A stretch of 64,000 nucleotides of DNA from Sphagnum magellanicum (taxonomy: Eukaryota; Streptophyta; Sphagnopsida; Sphagnales; Sphagnaceae): NCBI GenBank assembly GCA_021904315.1, contig CM038917.1, forward strand, positions 9,222,041 to 9,286,040, read 5' to 3'. Positions 10,635 to 22,500 of this stretch are shown here, piece by piece. Each line of letters begins with the position of its first letter. The stretch's first letter is position 1. The translations under genes and the position numbers were made by a program. The notes under the pieces were generated by a model, which saw only the letters and a program-made list of their open reading frames with translations, was not told where the DNA came from and made no database searches.

Positions 10635-13600
10635 GGCTTTCTAACAATGCTTGTTATATCCATTGTGGTGTACAATTGTTAGTCAATCCTCACCTCTAAA
10701 CACAGAGAATGAGAAAGTATAGCACGAGATTATCATAATTCAACCACTTCGGTCAATGATAATAGCCAATCAATAAGAGTAATCAATTTTACTATGCAAT
10801 GCCTTACACAAGCAGTGACAAATTATGTGCAAATTTACTAGCCCACATGACATGTATTTTGCCCAAATCAACATATTATTTTATTTTATTTTATTTTTTA
10901 GAAAATTCTTACTTCATCCAAAGTTTATTGTGCAAGCCATTGGTGAAGCTAGTGTGAAACTCAATAAGAGACTTAAATTCGCTAACGATACATACAATGC
11001 CCTCCAAGAGGGCCAGTAAATGACAATGATTTTTTTATCGGTCACCTATAATGATTGGCCTAGGTGGTGACATTTTAAATTGGCCTTTTGTTTAATATTG
11101 TTTTTTTTTTTTTTTTCCTTCATGTTTTTGGGTTGGGATTGGGGGAATAATGAACATCTTATGTTGGATGTGCAAACACTAATAGAAGCCCAAATAACGG
11201 GGTGTGAATGGAGATGCTTTTACAACATGACTCGGCAAAGTAGCCCCCTATAATTGAGCCCCTATCAATATTTGGCATATCCAAGGCCAATGTTAACTCC
11301 TCTCACATCCTCACATATAAACTTGAAAAGTGGATTGAATAAAATGATAGATCATTTAAACATTATCACTTGGGCCAATCATTATGGTTGATCACTCGAG
11401 AGCAATCGTTTTCTTTTGATGCCCATCATTACAAAGAATTGTTAACATGCATATATTTATCAACCCAAAGTAAAACATAAGTAGATCACAAGGCCTAAAA
11501 CTAGGGAAAGGGTTCTTACACATATTCCTTAAGAGGGTGAAAATGGGACAAATAAGGTGCCTTTCACATTCATTAGGAAATGTATTCAAGAGCTTGATTG
11601 AGTTATTGAAATAATAATTTAAGAAATTTTGCAAGTGATTCACAAACATTAGGTTGTTGAATGATAATTCTTCACATCCTAAAGCAGGTGGAGAAATTTT
11701 GTATTGAATTTGGAGGGTTACCATATGAAGAAAAAAAGGGACATTCCTTGTGTTGGTTTGATATTAAGAATTTTGTATAATACTTTGGTCTTGGCATCTA
11801 GGTTCAAGGGAAAATGAAATACCAATTCAACAAACTAATATTTGAAAAATATTAAGAATTTTTACAAATATCAATGTGACATATATAACATAAACATTGT
11901 GAATGGGTTGTGCAATGGTATCAACATTAGTTATGTTTAATGTTATACTAATTGCTATATGCAAATGATCACTAATATTAATGTAGAAAAAAATTCCCAA
12001 ATTTTATTCATCTTTTTATTTTTATTAATTTTTTTCACCTTGTTCTTCAAGGTAACTTATTGTTAACAAAACTACAAGTGAAAAAACTTAAATCCTTTTC
12101 CTAACCTATTTTTTTATTACATGGGGGGCAAAAATCATTTCATAACTTTATTTTATTTTTTTGAAAAGAAATGAACAAAAAGAACAAAAGGTAAACTTTT
12201 CATTCTTTTTTTTAACAAATAGATGTCAAACTCCCCAAAAAAAAAATCAATAACTCAAAACTTTAATACCAAAGGTGGAGAAGAATCCTTGTTGGTCATC
12301 TAACTTTTGTCATTATCATGCCCCTATGTTCATTTCAAGGTATCCTAATTAAAAAAAGGATTCACGACAAGTTCCATGCACTAGGATTCAAAGTATCCAA
12401 ATGGAGAAAAAAAAAACCCCCCACAACATGTTCCATGCATTAGAGCAAAAGGGGTGTGTGAAAACTCCAAGATAGGATTGAAATGAAATGACACTTTTAA
12501 ACACCTTTAGATCAATTCATTTATACAATCTAAAAAATGTGAAGGTTAATGTGAATGGGACAAAATTGAGTCACAGATTTGTTTTAAACACATTTTAAGT
12601 TCACATACCTTAGACTTGGAAAAAAGCAACACCATCCTCTTCATATTGTATTTTGAAATTGTTCATGTCCTAAATTTTTGGAGCATCATAACCATATCAA
12701 AACATGTCAATTTTGAAAATGTAATCACAATATCTACTATATTTCATCAAGATCTTTCCAACAAGCTAAAAATCTCTTGATTTGAAACTGATTTGATCCC
12801 AAAATCATGAAAATGTTAATTGGGAGTCATTTTGACAATTTGATTCCAAATTAGTTTCTTGACCACAACTTGGGCACTATATATCTTTTTTTCTTCAATG
12901 CAATCCCATTATAGTGTTTTTATTTTTAAAAACCTTTCAATGGTTTGATTTTGGCTCAATTTGGACAAGGTTTGTTCCCCCAAACCTTGTACCAAATTTG
13001 TGAAACACCTATGAATTTAAAATCCCAAAAGTGGAAATGCACTTGGGAGTTTTGAAGATTCTTTCCTCTTCTGCCACATTCTTCATAGTCACAAGGAAAA
13101 TTTGTTTGGATGTTTCCATTGCCTTATTTCATTCCTAGTTTATTGCCTCTTAGGTGGAGATTAAATTCACCTAACACACTTGCCACTTTCTACATCATTA
13201 ACATACCACACCTAGATGCTAAAAACTTCTATTTGCACACAATTCAAATGAATAACATTTCCACCTTATCACAATTCTTCAATATTGACAACAATGACAA
13301 GGATTCATAACCAAAAAACAAAAATGTGAACTCGCTAATATGGGTATTGAAACTATTATCAAAACAACATGCATTTAATTAATTTCAGATTTTTAAAAAG
13401 TCCAAATTTTTTATTTTTTATTTTTGGATAGTTTAACAAATTTTGAAATTGTAGATTGAATCTAGTGGTCAATAGGTTCAATGCATATATTCGTTATCAA
13501 TAGTGATTAAAATAATCACATCAAAAGAAGCAAAGGTTAATTTGAATATTGTATAGATCACAAATTATGCAAAAAATGAAATAAAATTAATACCTAATGG

Positions 13601-14464
13601 TCACTAGGTGATTAAGAATGAAAAAGGAGGATTCAAAGGATTTGAAGAATTTAAAACATTTTCAAAGTAAAAAAGGGCTTTAGATAATTTGAATATTGTG
13701 TAGATCACAAAAGCAAAAAAATGACATAAATTTAATATTTGGTGTCACCAAAAGATAAAAAGTGAAAATGGAGAACTCAAAAGATAATACCAAACTTGTA
13801 TGGTATTTCCTCTTTTTTTCCTAACCTTAATACCAAGTTATTATAATATCAAACTAGGTATTTGGACATTAAATACCATACATGTATAGTATTTGATACC
13901 AATGTTAATACCAATCAATGACCCTATATATCATACAAACGTTACATATTACACCTACTATTTAAGAATGGGAATTAAGTTCTTCCATCTATTTAAGTAG
14001 GTGTAAAACCCTTCCCATTCTTCATAGGTGTAAAATCCTTTTCATTTTTGAAGAGTTAAACATAAGAACATTTCACCTAAAAATATATGTATGTTTTAAG
14101 TTCACGATAATTTTCACCTTGTGCTTTATGATGGGTAAAGCCCATTAGTGGTCAACATTCTCAAAATTGTGAAGCTGAATTTTGTTATGGATGACCATAC
14201 CTTGGGGCTTACAATTTGTTTTTCCATTGAATGTATAACCAAGTAAAACCATATGAATGTACAACCATTTTCAAAATTTCCAAACTAACGCAAAATGTAA
14301 TTGACAATAAAACCAAAATGAACATTCACTTTTTAAAAACTAAATGCATTGCTATAACAACTAGAAAATAATTCCAAATACATGCACAATAGACTTTAAA
14401 TGCTACAACCAACCAAATGAAATGTTTCAAAAAAATGTATTTACAAATTTTAAAAATTAATGGT
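10635..14464. other. AT-rich intergenic DNA, no gene seen
   Basis: Nearly 4 kb of AT-rich sequence with homopolymer runs and only short ORFs. Nothing in it reads like a conserved protein. Besides the duplication at 13529-13790, a block near 13790-13910 repeats the palindrome-like motif AATACCA..TGGTATT several times. It may be a decayed small element. Confidence 0.5.
13529..13790 (+). repeat. Diverged tandem duplication, ~115-bp unit
   Basis: Two copies, about 13529-13641 and 13671-13790, share TTTGAATATTGTRTAGATCAC followed by an A-rich stretch, ATGAYATAAA and a GGTGTCAC or GGTCACTAGG block. They are perhaps 70-75% alike by eye. No coding content. Confidence 0.55.
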
Positions 14465-14665
14465 TCATATTTTCACACCTAATATCAATTATCATTATTA
14501 AAGAGTATTAAGTAAAGTAATTAAATCAATAATGTAACTAACTTAGTGCTAAAAATTATCTTGTTAGATCAAAAAGTGATGACTCCGCTACTTAGTTAAC
14601 AATTTATTATTTACTATCATGAAAAGGACATCAAGTTTTCACTACAAATGTAACCTCCTAGTTAT
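14465..14665 (+). repeat. Left LTR (recognisable part) of the copia fossil
   Basis: It aligns with 19287-19495 over about 200 bp, with shared landmarks ATCATTAT, AATAATGTAA, GTGATGACT-type block, ATGAAAAGGACATCAA and AAATGTAACCTCCT. The outer limits are not sharp; the real LTR may reach further right. Confidence 0.65.
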
Positions 14666-17399
14666 ATTAGAAAGAGATTTTAACAAGTTGAGTAGTCTAC
14701 ATAATATCAAAATTGTTAAGTCCTTGATGAATTCAACTTTTAAATATGCCTTTTTTTGGAAAGTTCACAAGTTTAATGAACTTTGCTCTTTGTTTGGTGC
14801 AAATTGCTTACACGTAGGACTTTATTATGGTTCTTTAGAATGTTTGATGAATTACATTTAGGGTTTAAAATAGATTAAACATATACCATGGTTTTAATGA
14901 ATTGATCCCAAAAACTTTGATGTAATTGAAAAATGTTAGATCAATTATTTTTTCTTATTAATAAGTCACAATTATATTCCGAGTTAAATCATTTATAGTT
15001 GATTTAATATTTTTCAATTGTGACCTAATTTCTAATAATAATATTGCATAATATGTCATTAGATAATAATTTTGAAATAAAAATAACCAGCTTATAAATG
15101 TCAACAATTACAATGTTTGGTGTTTTATACTTGAAAATATTATCATCCAAGAAAATATATGGGGCAAACCCATCCTTGAGTGGTACCATTAGGAATTGCT
15201 TCATCAAATTTTAAAGAAATATGTATTCAATTCAATTTAATCAAAGAAATTTAATCATTTTAAATTATTATTATTGATTTACATTGCATGAGCTTTGTGT
15301 TCCTCACCTATGTATACATAATGAAAAAGTTGTAGACACCAATATAGGTTACACATGTAAAATATGTGTGTTCCTAAAATGTTTTTAACATGTGTTTTTG
15401 AAATTTTTGGCCCCTTATCATTAAGTGTCAAGTTACACCATTGTGAAATTTTTAAATTTTTTTTTATCAATTATAGTCACTAGGGTATGGCCCAAATTGT
15501 TGATTAAAACAAAAAAAATGATAATTATTACAATTCTGTAAACATGAATGCAATGGGCTTTCAAGATCTCTTTATCATAAGCTTCAAATAAGTTTGGTTG
15601 CCTCAATCCATTATTTTATTAAAAAAATTTAAATTTTATTTGAAGCCTTCCTACAAATTAAAAGCATCAGGGAAAGAAAAAAAAACATGTTCCTTTTGTG
15701 TTCTTGAATAAAGGAACCCCAAATGTTACTTTTCAAAAACTTTTGCTTTGACTAGTCATTTGAAATACTAAAATATTTTTTTAAAAATCCAATTGAAGTT
15801 CAAATCCAACACAATTTGGGTAATTTGTTGACACACAAATTGAAATGAAAGGCTTTCTTTAAATGAATCCTACATTGTCCCAAAATTGGATAGGTTAAAA
15901 ACTTTGGTAAATGACTTTTAAATGGTACCACCCAAAAGGATGGATTTGCCTTATGATAATATGTTGACCTTGTTAGTCCAATTTACTTCAAATAGCTCAA
16001 GCATAAACACATTTTCAACTCCTAATGTAGGAGTAAATACATTTACATTTCAAGTCATTTGTAGTGCAACTAGATGATCAATCTTATTGAAGAATCATGT
16101 TCACATTATCATAGACCTTTCAATGAAGGATGATATCATAAGTTTCTTTGCTAGCATCTATGATCTCCTAGAAATATTTGGTTATATTTTTTTAAAATGA
16201 ACTTCAAAATAAAACAAAACAATTGTGTGCATGTGTAGGTGTTTGTGTTCTTCAAGAAGATTTCCAACATAACAAACATTCTTGCCCACTTAGGAAAAAT
16301 TGATCCAAATAAAGATATTATTGAATGAATGTTGGCATCTTTCCTATCAAATTATGCTAGTATTTTTGTGCAAACCCTTGGAAGAAAAAATGTGATTCCA
16401 ACATTTAATGATTTTTCAAGTCATCTTTTGTTGGATGAAAACCAACAAATGTTAAGAAATCATAAGCAACATGATGGAAAAACACTCCTACCCAAGTTCA
16501 AAAGCTTCAACGGCAAACTTGATTTTGAATCACATCACAAGTTCCATGTTTCCCAAAAAAGCCAAACTTGTATTCCTTAACAAGATGACCCAACACACAA
16601 AGGGTGACAATTGGATCCCTATGACTTTTGTGGGTATAAGGACAACAAATTTACAATTGCAAAGATTTTTTGAATTTTTTTGTCAAATCATTAACATATG
16701 AACATTAAACTTGTGAAAACTTTGTGATTCATCTAATTAAAATTAATAATTTATCATAGAATGAATGGCATGAAAGTGATTCAATCACCAATGAACCCTT
16801 ATAATCCTTTTCCAAGTTGCCATATTAATGTTTTTAATTAAGACAAATGGAATTATTTACACGTGGATTATAATGCTAGTTGACATGTAATTAGGAATAG
16901 AAAAGTCTTTAAAAGCTTGGAACCTATTGCTCAAAATTTTGTAGTTAAACTAACAGTATGAGAAGTCTATTTGATTAGAAAAAATGTTCTAGGACTCCAT
17001 TTCAATAAATAAAATATTTATCATATGTTTTCTATGTCTTATATTTTTGTGTAAAAATCTTATTTCAATATGCCCATTTATTGATTTTGGACACATTTTA
17101 TTTTCAATATGTCATAATGTTTCAATTTTAAAAATTGAACATAGTGATTGGATGGCAAAAATGGAACATTGAGGTTGAACATTGTCTTTTTTGACCACAT
17201 GCTCCAAAATCAACATTTAAAACATATATTAAGGATAAGACCTAGTTTTAACATCATTTTTTCGCTCACTTGCACAAGCATAATTTTACCTATTTGTTAA
17301 GAAATAGTATGGTTAAAAAATTACCATCCCTTCAACTAGATGATAAATTATGTGCATCTTACAAAGAAAGTAAACAAAGTTTGGAATGAGCACCACAAC

Positions 17400-18398
17400 T
17401 GACGCACTCCCAACTCTTCAAAGGATTCAAATGTGAGCCCAAGTAGAAAAGCAACGGAAAAGATAGGAGTTGGAGCACGCTCCCTAGCTCACAACCCTTT
17501 GAGGGGTAGAGGGGCGGGTTGGAGCTCCGGGATGGGACTAGGAAGAGTTAACAAGCTTTAGTCACTCACACGGGCCTGCACACAACCCACACAAAGTGGT
17601 TAGTGCAAAGTTGGAACACCCTTGGTGCTAGGACGAACCACGGGCAACACGAACACACAAGACTCACCACGGCCCGGACTTGGGGGAAGCCACCACCTTC
17701 CCCCTTATAGTATATTCTGTGACTCTCCACAGAGCCCACATCCAAATGGCTATTTTTCCCGGGACTCCCGCGCGGGAGTCTCGAAATCGCGCCAAATGGG
17801 ACTCTCGGGGACTTTGAAGCCCCATAACTTTGTGAGTAGACCTCAGATCGCGATGCGGTCTAAAGCAAAGTTGTAGCTCTCATCGAAAGCTTTCCAACGC
17901 CGTGTCGCACTCCCGAATCGGACATCGGGAAAAGGTCGATTCCTGACTTTTTGTGGTCGGGAGTCAAACTGACAATTCGACTCCCGACCCTTCTTTTGGC
18001 CATAACTTGTGTTTCAGATGTCCAAATGAGCAACGCGAGCCCATTTTAGACATCTACGCTTCAAGAACTTTCTAATGATATAAAGAACGCCACGAGCCAT
18101 TGAGGTTTGACCCCTGTAATCGCTCTCTGAAGTTTCGAAAGTCCATTGGGACTCCATCTCCCAAAGTGGGAGTTACCTTGGGAGTGTGAGTGTTCACTCC
18201 CTCACACTCCCTCACACTTCCTTGCACTCCCGGGAGTATGTGATGTGACTCTCGGGCTTCCTTTTTGCCTTAGCTCCCGGGCTTCCTTTTGGCTTAATTC
18301 CTGGGCTTCCCTTTGGCTTAACTCCCGGGCTTCCTTTTAGCCCGCACCCTTGCAATTCCCTTTGCCTTGGTCGCGAGCCCAAAGCTAGGGTTGCGACA
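17400..18398 (+). mobile_element. Solo LTR, ~1 kb, inserted in the copia fossil
   Basis: A GC-richer 999-bp block starts TGACGCACTCCC and ends GGTTGCGACA. It is flanked by a perfect 5-bp duplication ACAAC (17395-17399 and 18399-18403), which fixes the ends. A TATA-like CTTATAGTATATTC lies in the middle, and there is no internal retroviral coding region, so it is a solo LTR left after recombination between two LTRs. A second copy of the same family lies at 59224-60142. The parent family (copia or gypsy) cannot be told from the LTR alone. It inserted after the copia element was already in place. Confidence 0.85.
18248..18341 (+). repeat. 24-bp tandem repeat inside the solo LTR
   Basis: Four imperfect copies of a ~24-bp unit, consensus CTCCCGGGCTTCCTTTTGGC, lie near the right end of the LTR. 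The sister LTR at 59224-60142 has only one related copy, so the array expanded in this copy or its lineage. Confidence 0.75.
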
Positions 18399-19286
18399 AC
18401 AACACAATGACTTTGGAACTGATGTTTTCCTTGACTTTATTCATATCTAATATATGTGGCCCCCTTCTCTGTTTTATCACTTGCTAGTTCTCAATATTTC
18501 AACATATTCACCAATGATGCTTCTTACAAGACATGGATTCACTTCTTACTATGCAAGTTTGAAGTTTTTTTCACATTAAATTTTTTTAAAAATGTGGTCG
18601 AAACCTAAACTAAAAGAAAGATCATGTGTTTGTGAGCATACACTAATGCCAAATTTATGTTAACAACATTGCAAAGCTATTGTTGTTCAACTAGAATCAT
18701 TTTGAAACTTATAACAGTTTAAATAACACATCAAAATGGTGTGGCTAACACAACAATATGACTCTACTTGAAAAGGTTTAAAGTATGGTGGTTGATTCAA
18801 GTACACTAAAACCTCTATGGGCATATGTAATCAAGACTATTGCAAACCTTACCAATATCTCACCTACTTGAGCCAACAATTTGATCATGCTTAAAGAAAA
18901 TTTGTAGTTATAAAGAATAATGGTGGAGCTTCAACTAACACAAAATGACACATTATGTGCAATAATTAGAGTCAATTTCAAATGGCACACAATGCAATCT
19001 TGCATTCTCCGATGAAACACATAAAAACTAAATATCATTTAATTTGTGACTTGGTATTGGAAAACAAAGTCGAACTCATCTATGTTCCTTCTAGACAACA
19101 AAAGGCAAACATTTTTACAAAGTCAATGGGCAATTTGCCAAGTTTGATAAAATGCAAGCATTGTTTAACTTTGATTGAAATTGAACATGTAGATTAACAA
19201 GCATGTGAAGCATAAAATAAATGTTCAACTCAAGGCCAATCATTGTGTTAAATGTGAAGGAGGATGAAGAAAGCTTACGAGTCCTA

Positions 19287-19495
19287 TGTTCACACTTAAT
19301 GATTATTATCATTATCAAATAATATTAAATAAATTGATTACACCAATAATGTAATCAACTTAATATTGAACATTGTCCTTTTACATTAAGAAGTGGTGAG
19401 TGGTGACCTTATTATTTAACTAGCAGATTCTTGTTTATTGTTATGAAAAGAACATCAAACCTTCATTCCAAATGTAACCTCCTAAACTATAAAAA
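19287..19495 (+). repeat. Right LTR (recognisable part) of the copia fossil
   Basis: It begins about 20 bases after a purine-rich tract with TGTTCACACTTAATG, a plausible TG start, and aligns with the left LTR to about 19495, including a TATA-like CTATAAAAAT near the end. Past that point similarity is lost. Confidence 0.65.
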
Positions 19496-20400
19496 TAATA
19501 ATAATGAATATTTCACTATAACATAACAATATAAAGAAAAAACTTTCACAACATAAAAAATTGGATAATTTTAGTTTAATCAAGTCAAGCTTTGATTGCT
19601 CTCGAAGTTTTATGGATTCAAAAAAATATAGATGAAACCCCAAAAAATAAATTCCATTCATCCTTTATTGAAAAATATGATTACATCCACCAATGTTAGT
19701 TCTTATAGTTAAAAAATAAATGAATTATATGTTGAAATTTTTTTATGACATACACACATGAACAACCTTGCAAACATGGATTTGAAGTTTAAATAATCCT
19801 TTATATGGTTAACGATCAAAACAACCTTGATTTTGCTCCCAAAAAATTAAGGTTTATTTTTAATTGAATAATGTCATATGGATGGTCATTATAAATACTT
19901 GCAACCCATTATGAAATGGAGCCTATTTCATGATCTAACTTCACCTACAAATTTGACAAATTTTGATTGTGTGTTTGAATTTATTTATTTTGCAAAATTA
20001 GGGAAGATTTATGCAAATAAAATAAACACATGTGTGCTCTCGCACACACACACACGATTATCAAGAAACCACCAATAAAAGTGGTCTCCTAAAACACCCC
20101 AATAAAATAATTAACAACTTCATAATGCATAATCAAGTATTATATGTGCAAAAAATCATAGAAATATTAGCATTTGCCCACAACAAATTCATTCAAATTT
20201 TTCATCAGTCATAATTTAGTTTTAAGTCTTATAATCAAACTAATTTAAGTAATTAAAAATATTCTAAACTAAAAGAAACACCTTATCTATACCTAGTACC
20301 TACCTATGTTCACAAACCAAACCTCAGACGGCGCGTGCACCGTCCGATTTTGGATCCGAGACTTGCACTGGATTCAGGACTACGGCGTGCATTGTTGCCC
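19496..20400. other. AT-rich intergenic DNA, no gene seen
   Basis: AT-rich up to about 20320, where composition changes abruptly to the GC-richer leader of the CENPV-like gene. A short CA run lies near 20042-20055. No coding signal. Confidence 0.5.
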
Positions 20401-21304
20401 TTCAGACCATATCTGAATCCGACCGTTGGATCTTCCGCTAGAAGGTAGCTTGAGTGACCAGATCTAGCTTTATATCTGTGACGATATGCACAAGTGTGTG
20501 TACATTTGAAGTTTTCATGGGCTTTCGGAACGACCGCTGTCCTCGTTTTCGGTCGGCAAGAAGCACCCAAATCGAGCTCTGCAGGCCAGGTAAAGTTTTG
20601 TTCCAAGAGATTCAATTTCAAAGCTGTGAAATTGGGTTTAGGGTTTAGGGTTTAGAGTTTAGGGTTTGTTTTTTTCTTTTTCCCTTTCCTTAGGTTTGGA
20701 TCCTGTTTTTTGGGTATGGATGGTTTTTGGTGGTCAAGTGGACAAACAAAGCTCTCACCTCATCAAAGTTGCAGAGTTTTGTTTTTGGTTGCATTATACC
20801 CAAAAGCAGGTTAGCCCATCTCCCACACATACCCCCTTTTTCTCTCACTTTGCTTTGGGTGTTAGATATCAAAACCTCAGTAGAGAATAGGGGTTTTTGG
20901 GACTTGTTTCTAGGTTTGGAGTTTCAGAATCCGTTGCTTCCATCCATCTTGAATTCTTCTTATGTGATATAGCAAGCCTTCTTGTTATGGTTATGTTCTC
21001 CAAAACTGCTTGTGAGGATGATCCCTAGTCTCTAGTGCAATTTTCCTCATCAAAATGGATCACGTTTTGGGTTTTTGCTGCCTTTGGTTTCCTCATGTTT
21101 TGCGAGTTTTGTGTATGGATCAATCTCATTGTTTTATGGTTTTGTTGGAAATTTGAATATTGGAAGATGCAAAGAAAATTATAATTGGAGACTGAAGCTC
21201 CACACTTGTGGATTCAACAAAGATTTTGCACAAAACTCACCACTGTCATGAGATGAAATTTCTTTGCTGGATTTTACAGATACGTGAGAATTGAACTGGG
21301 TAGA
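20401..21304 (+). promoter_or_regulatory. Leader region of the CENPV-like gene with telo-box cluster
   Basis: A GC-richer stretch ends at a CCAG|GTAAAG donor (20590), a likely first, untranslated exon. The intron that follows would end at TTTTACAG (21279), 25 bases before the start codon. Inside it, at 20634-20668, are about four copies of the telomere-like unit GGGTTTA. Clusters of this unit (telo-boxes) near plant transcription starts are known to accompany genes of growing cells; whether they act here is inference. Confidence 0.5.
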
Positions 21305-21778
21305 ATGGCAACTGATTTGGTTGTACACAAGGGAGGATGTCATTGCAAGCGGGTGCGATATAGTGTAAGAGCACCTGCCAATGTGGTTGTGTGGGAGTGC
21401 AACTGCTCTAATTGTGCAATGCGAAGAAACATACATTTTATTGTTCCACAAAGTGATTTTGAGCTTGATCCTGCATCTGAGGAATTTCTGACACTCTACA
21501 CTTTTGGCACTCATACTGCCAAGCATCTGTTTTGCAAAGTGTGTGGAGTTACATCATATTACATTCCTCGCTCAAATCCCGATGGCGTTGGAGTTACATT
21601 GAATTGTATTGATCCAGGGACAATTACTCATGTTGAGAAAAGGACATACAATGGCAAAAATTGGGACTCAGCTTACTCGCAGTCAGAAATTTCCTCTTTC
21701 TCCAAAATTGAGCTGAATTCTATAAACCCTGAGAGACAGATCACAAGAACAAAAGAGAAGTCTGCCAGCCCCAAGTAA
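21305..21778 (+). CDS. CENPV/GFA-family zinc-binding protein (S-glutathione-lyase-like)
   Basis: A 157-residue protein of the GFA/CENP-V family, a small zinc-binding beta fold first described in glutathione-dependent formaldehyde-activating enzyme. Zinc ligands sit at the family positions: C12-H-C14 (GGCHC), C32-N-C34 and C37 (WECNCSNC), and C77-C80 (FCKVCG). Other family motifs are FGTHTAKH and YIPRSNPDGV. It closely resembles plant homologues such as Arabidopsis At5g16940 (recalled, not searched). The plant proteins' substrate is not established; a carbon-sulfur lyase role is only a database-style label. An in-frame GTG lies 21 bases upstream, but the ATG at 21305 gives the family's usual N-terminus. 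A splice acceptor just upstream indicates a leader intron. The gene is convergent with MBP2C. Confidence 0.92.
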   Translation: MATDLVVHKGGCHCKRVRYSVRAPANVVVWECNCSNCAMRRNIHFIVPQSDFELDPASEEFLTLYTFGTHTAKHLFCKVCGVTSYYIPRSNPDGVGVTLNCIDPGTITHVEKRTYNGKNWDSAYSQSEISSFSKIELNSINPERQITRTKEKSASPK

Positions 21779-22160
21779 TGAGGAGCTTCTTGAAAGTGTA
21801 AATCTTCCATCTTTCTTCACACTAGCTTCCACACATCACATGATGGACTTACCTTTGTGATCTTGAAAGAATAATCATTCTTCACGCAAGGGTTCTGCTC
21901 TTTGGGTTCTGGACCTCTTTACCATGTGATTCCAGTAGAACTGGAAATATTAGGGTTTTAGGGGTGTAGGGTTTTTACATCAAAGATTGACAGTTTGTTG
22001 AAGCTTATTGGCATCCCATCCTTTCTGTTTTGTTGTATTGAGTTTGACTTGTATTCAAACTTTTCTTTGAAGAAGTTTTTTCTTCCTTAGATTTGATCTT
22101 CTGTGTTGCTTGCATTTGATTCCCCTGTTCCATGTGATTGCAAATTGTTTCTATTTCAGC

Positions 22161-22440
22161 CAAGCAAGATTGTAGCAATGTGCTATCATCTTTGAAAAGT
22201 CTTGGAGAGATTTGCCACCTACAGAGAGAGCTTGCTAACGGTAGTTGTACTCTTGCAATCATTGATCTTTGCCATGGGCGAGGGAGTATATAGCTAGCAT
22301 CTAGTTCAAGAACATTCACAGAAATTGTTCTGAGAAGGACGGACACCCCTGAAGGAGGAGCTGACAACCATGTACAAACACTCATTGGCATGAGTTCAAA
22401 GAGAGTTGTTGTTGGGTGCAACAATTTTTACAAAGGGTGT
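22161..22440 (+). pseudogene. Unassigned coding-like stretch after a splice acceptor
   Basis: After a strong acceptor-like sequence (TTGTTTCTATTTCAG, ending 22160) one plus-strand frame reads like protein: CSNVLSSLKSLGEICHLQREL, then, past one in-frame stop, FTEIVLRRTDTPEGGADN and SKRVVVGCNNFYKG. The composition looks coding, but I do not recognise a family and there is no start or continuation. It may be a decayed exon of another gene, or a chance frame. It lies between the convergent ends of the CENPV-like gene and MBP2C. The opposite strand also has a 139-codon frame that looks less protein-like. Confidence 0.3.
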
Positions 22441-22500
22441 GTCCAATACGAGGGAGGAATATTTTTGTTGTTGCTACCGCTTTTTTACCACTGTTTGTTG

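Larger units (their letters stand above)
14465..19495 (+). mobile_element. Decayed Ty1/copia LTR retrotransposon
   Basis: This is a fossil of about 5 kb (4 kb without the insertion it carries). Related sequences at 14465-14665 and 19287-19495 are its diverged LTRs. A gag-like region lies at about 16030-16600, with the helix pattern of plant copia gag (LASFLSNYASIFVQTL, then an acidic helix). At about 18960-19190 is the end of a copia RNase H, with HIKTKYHLICDLV and QQKANIFTKS at the expected spacing, followed by a purine-rich tract before the right LTR. Integrase and reverse transcriptase are not recognisable, so much of pol is lost. The copy is thoroughly broken with many disruptions, and the LTR divergence points to an old insertion. 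A solo LTR (17400-18398) sits inside it. Confidence 0.75.

Noticed and set aside
22005-22424. 139-codon minus-strand ORF
   Set aside because: It is antisense to the plus-strand coding-like stretch at 22161-22440, which follows a better splice signal. It has no recognised domain.
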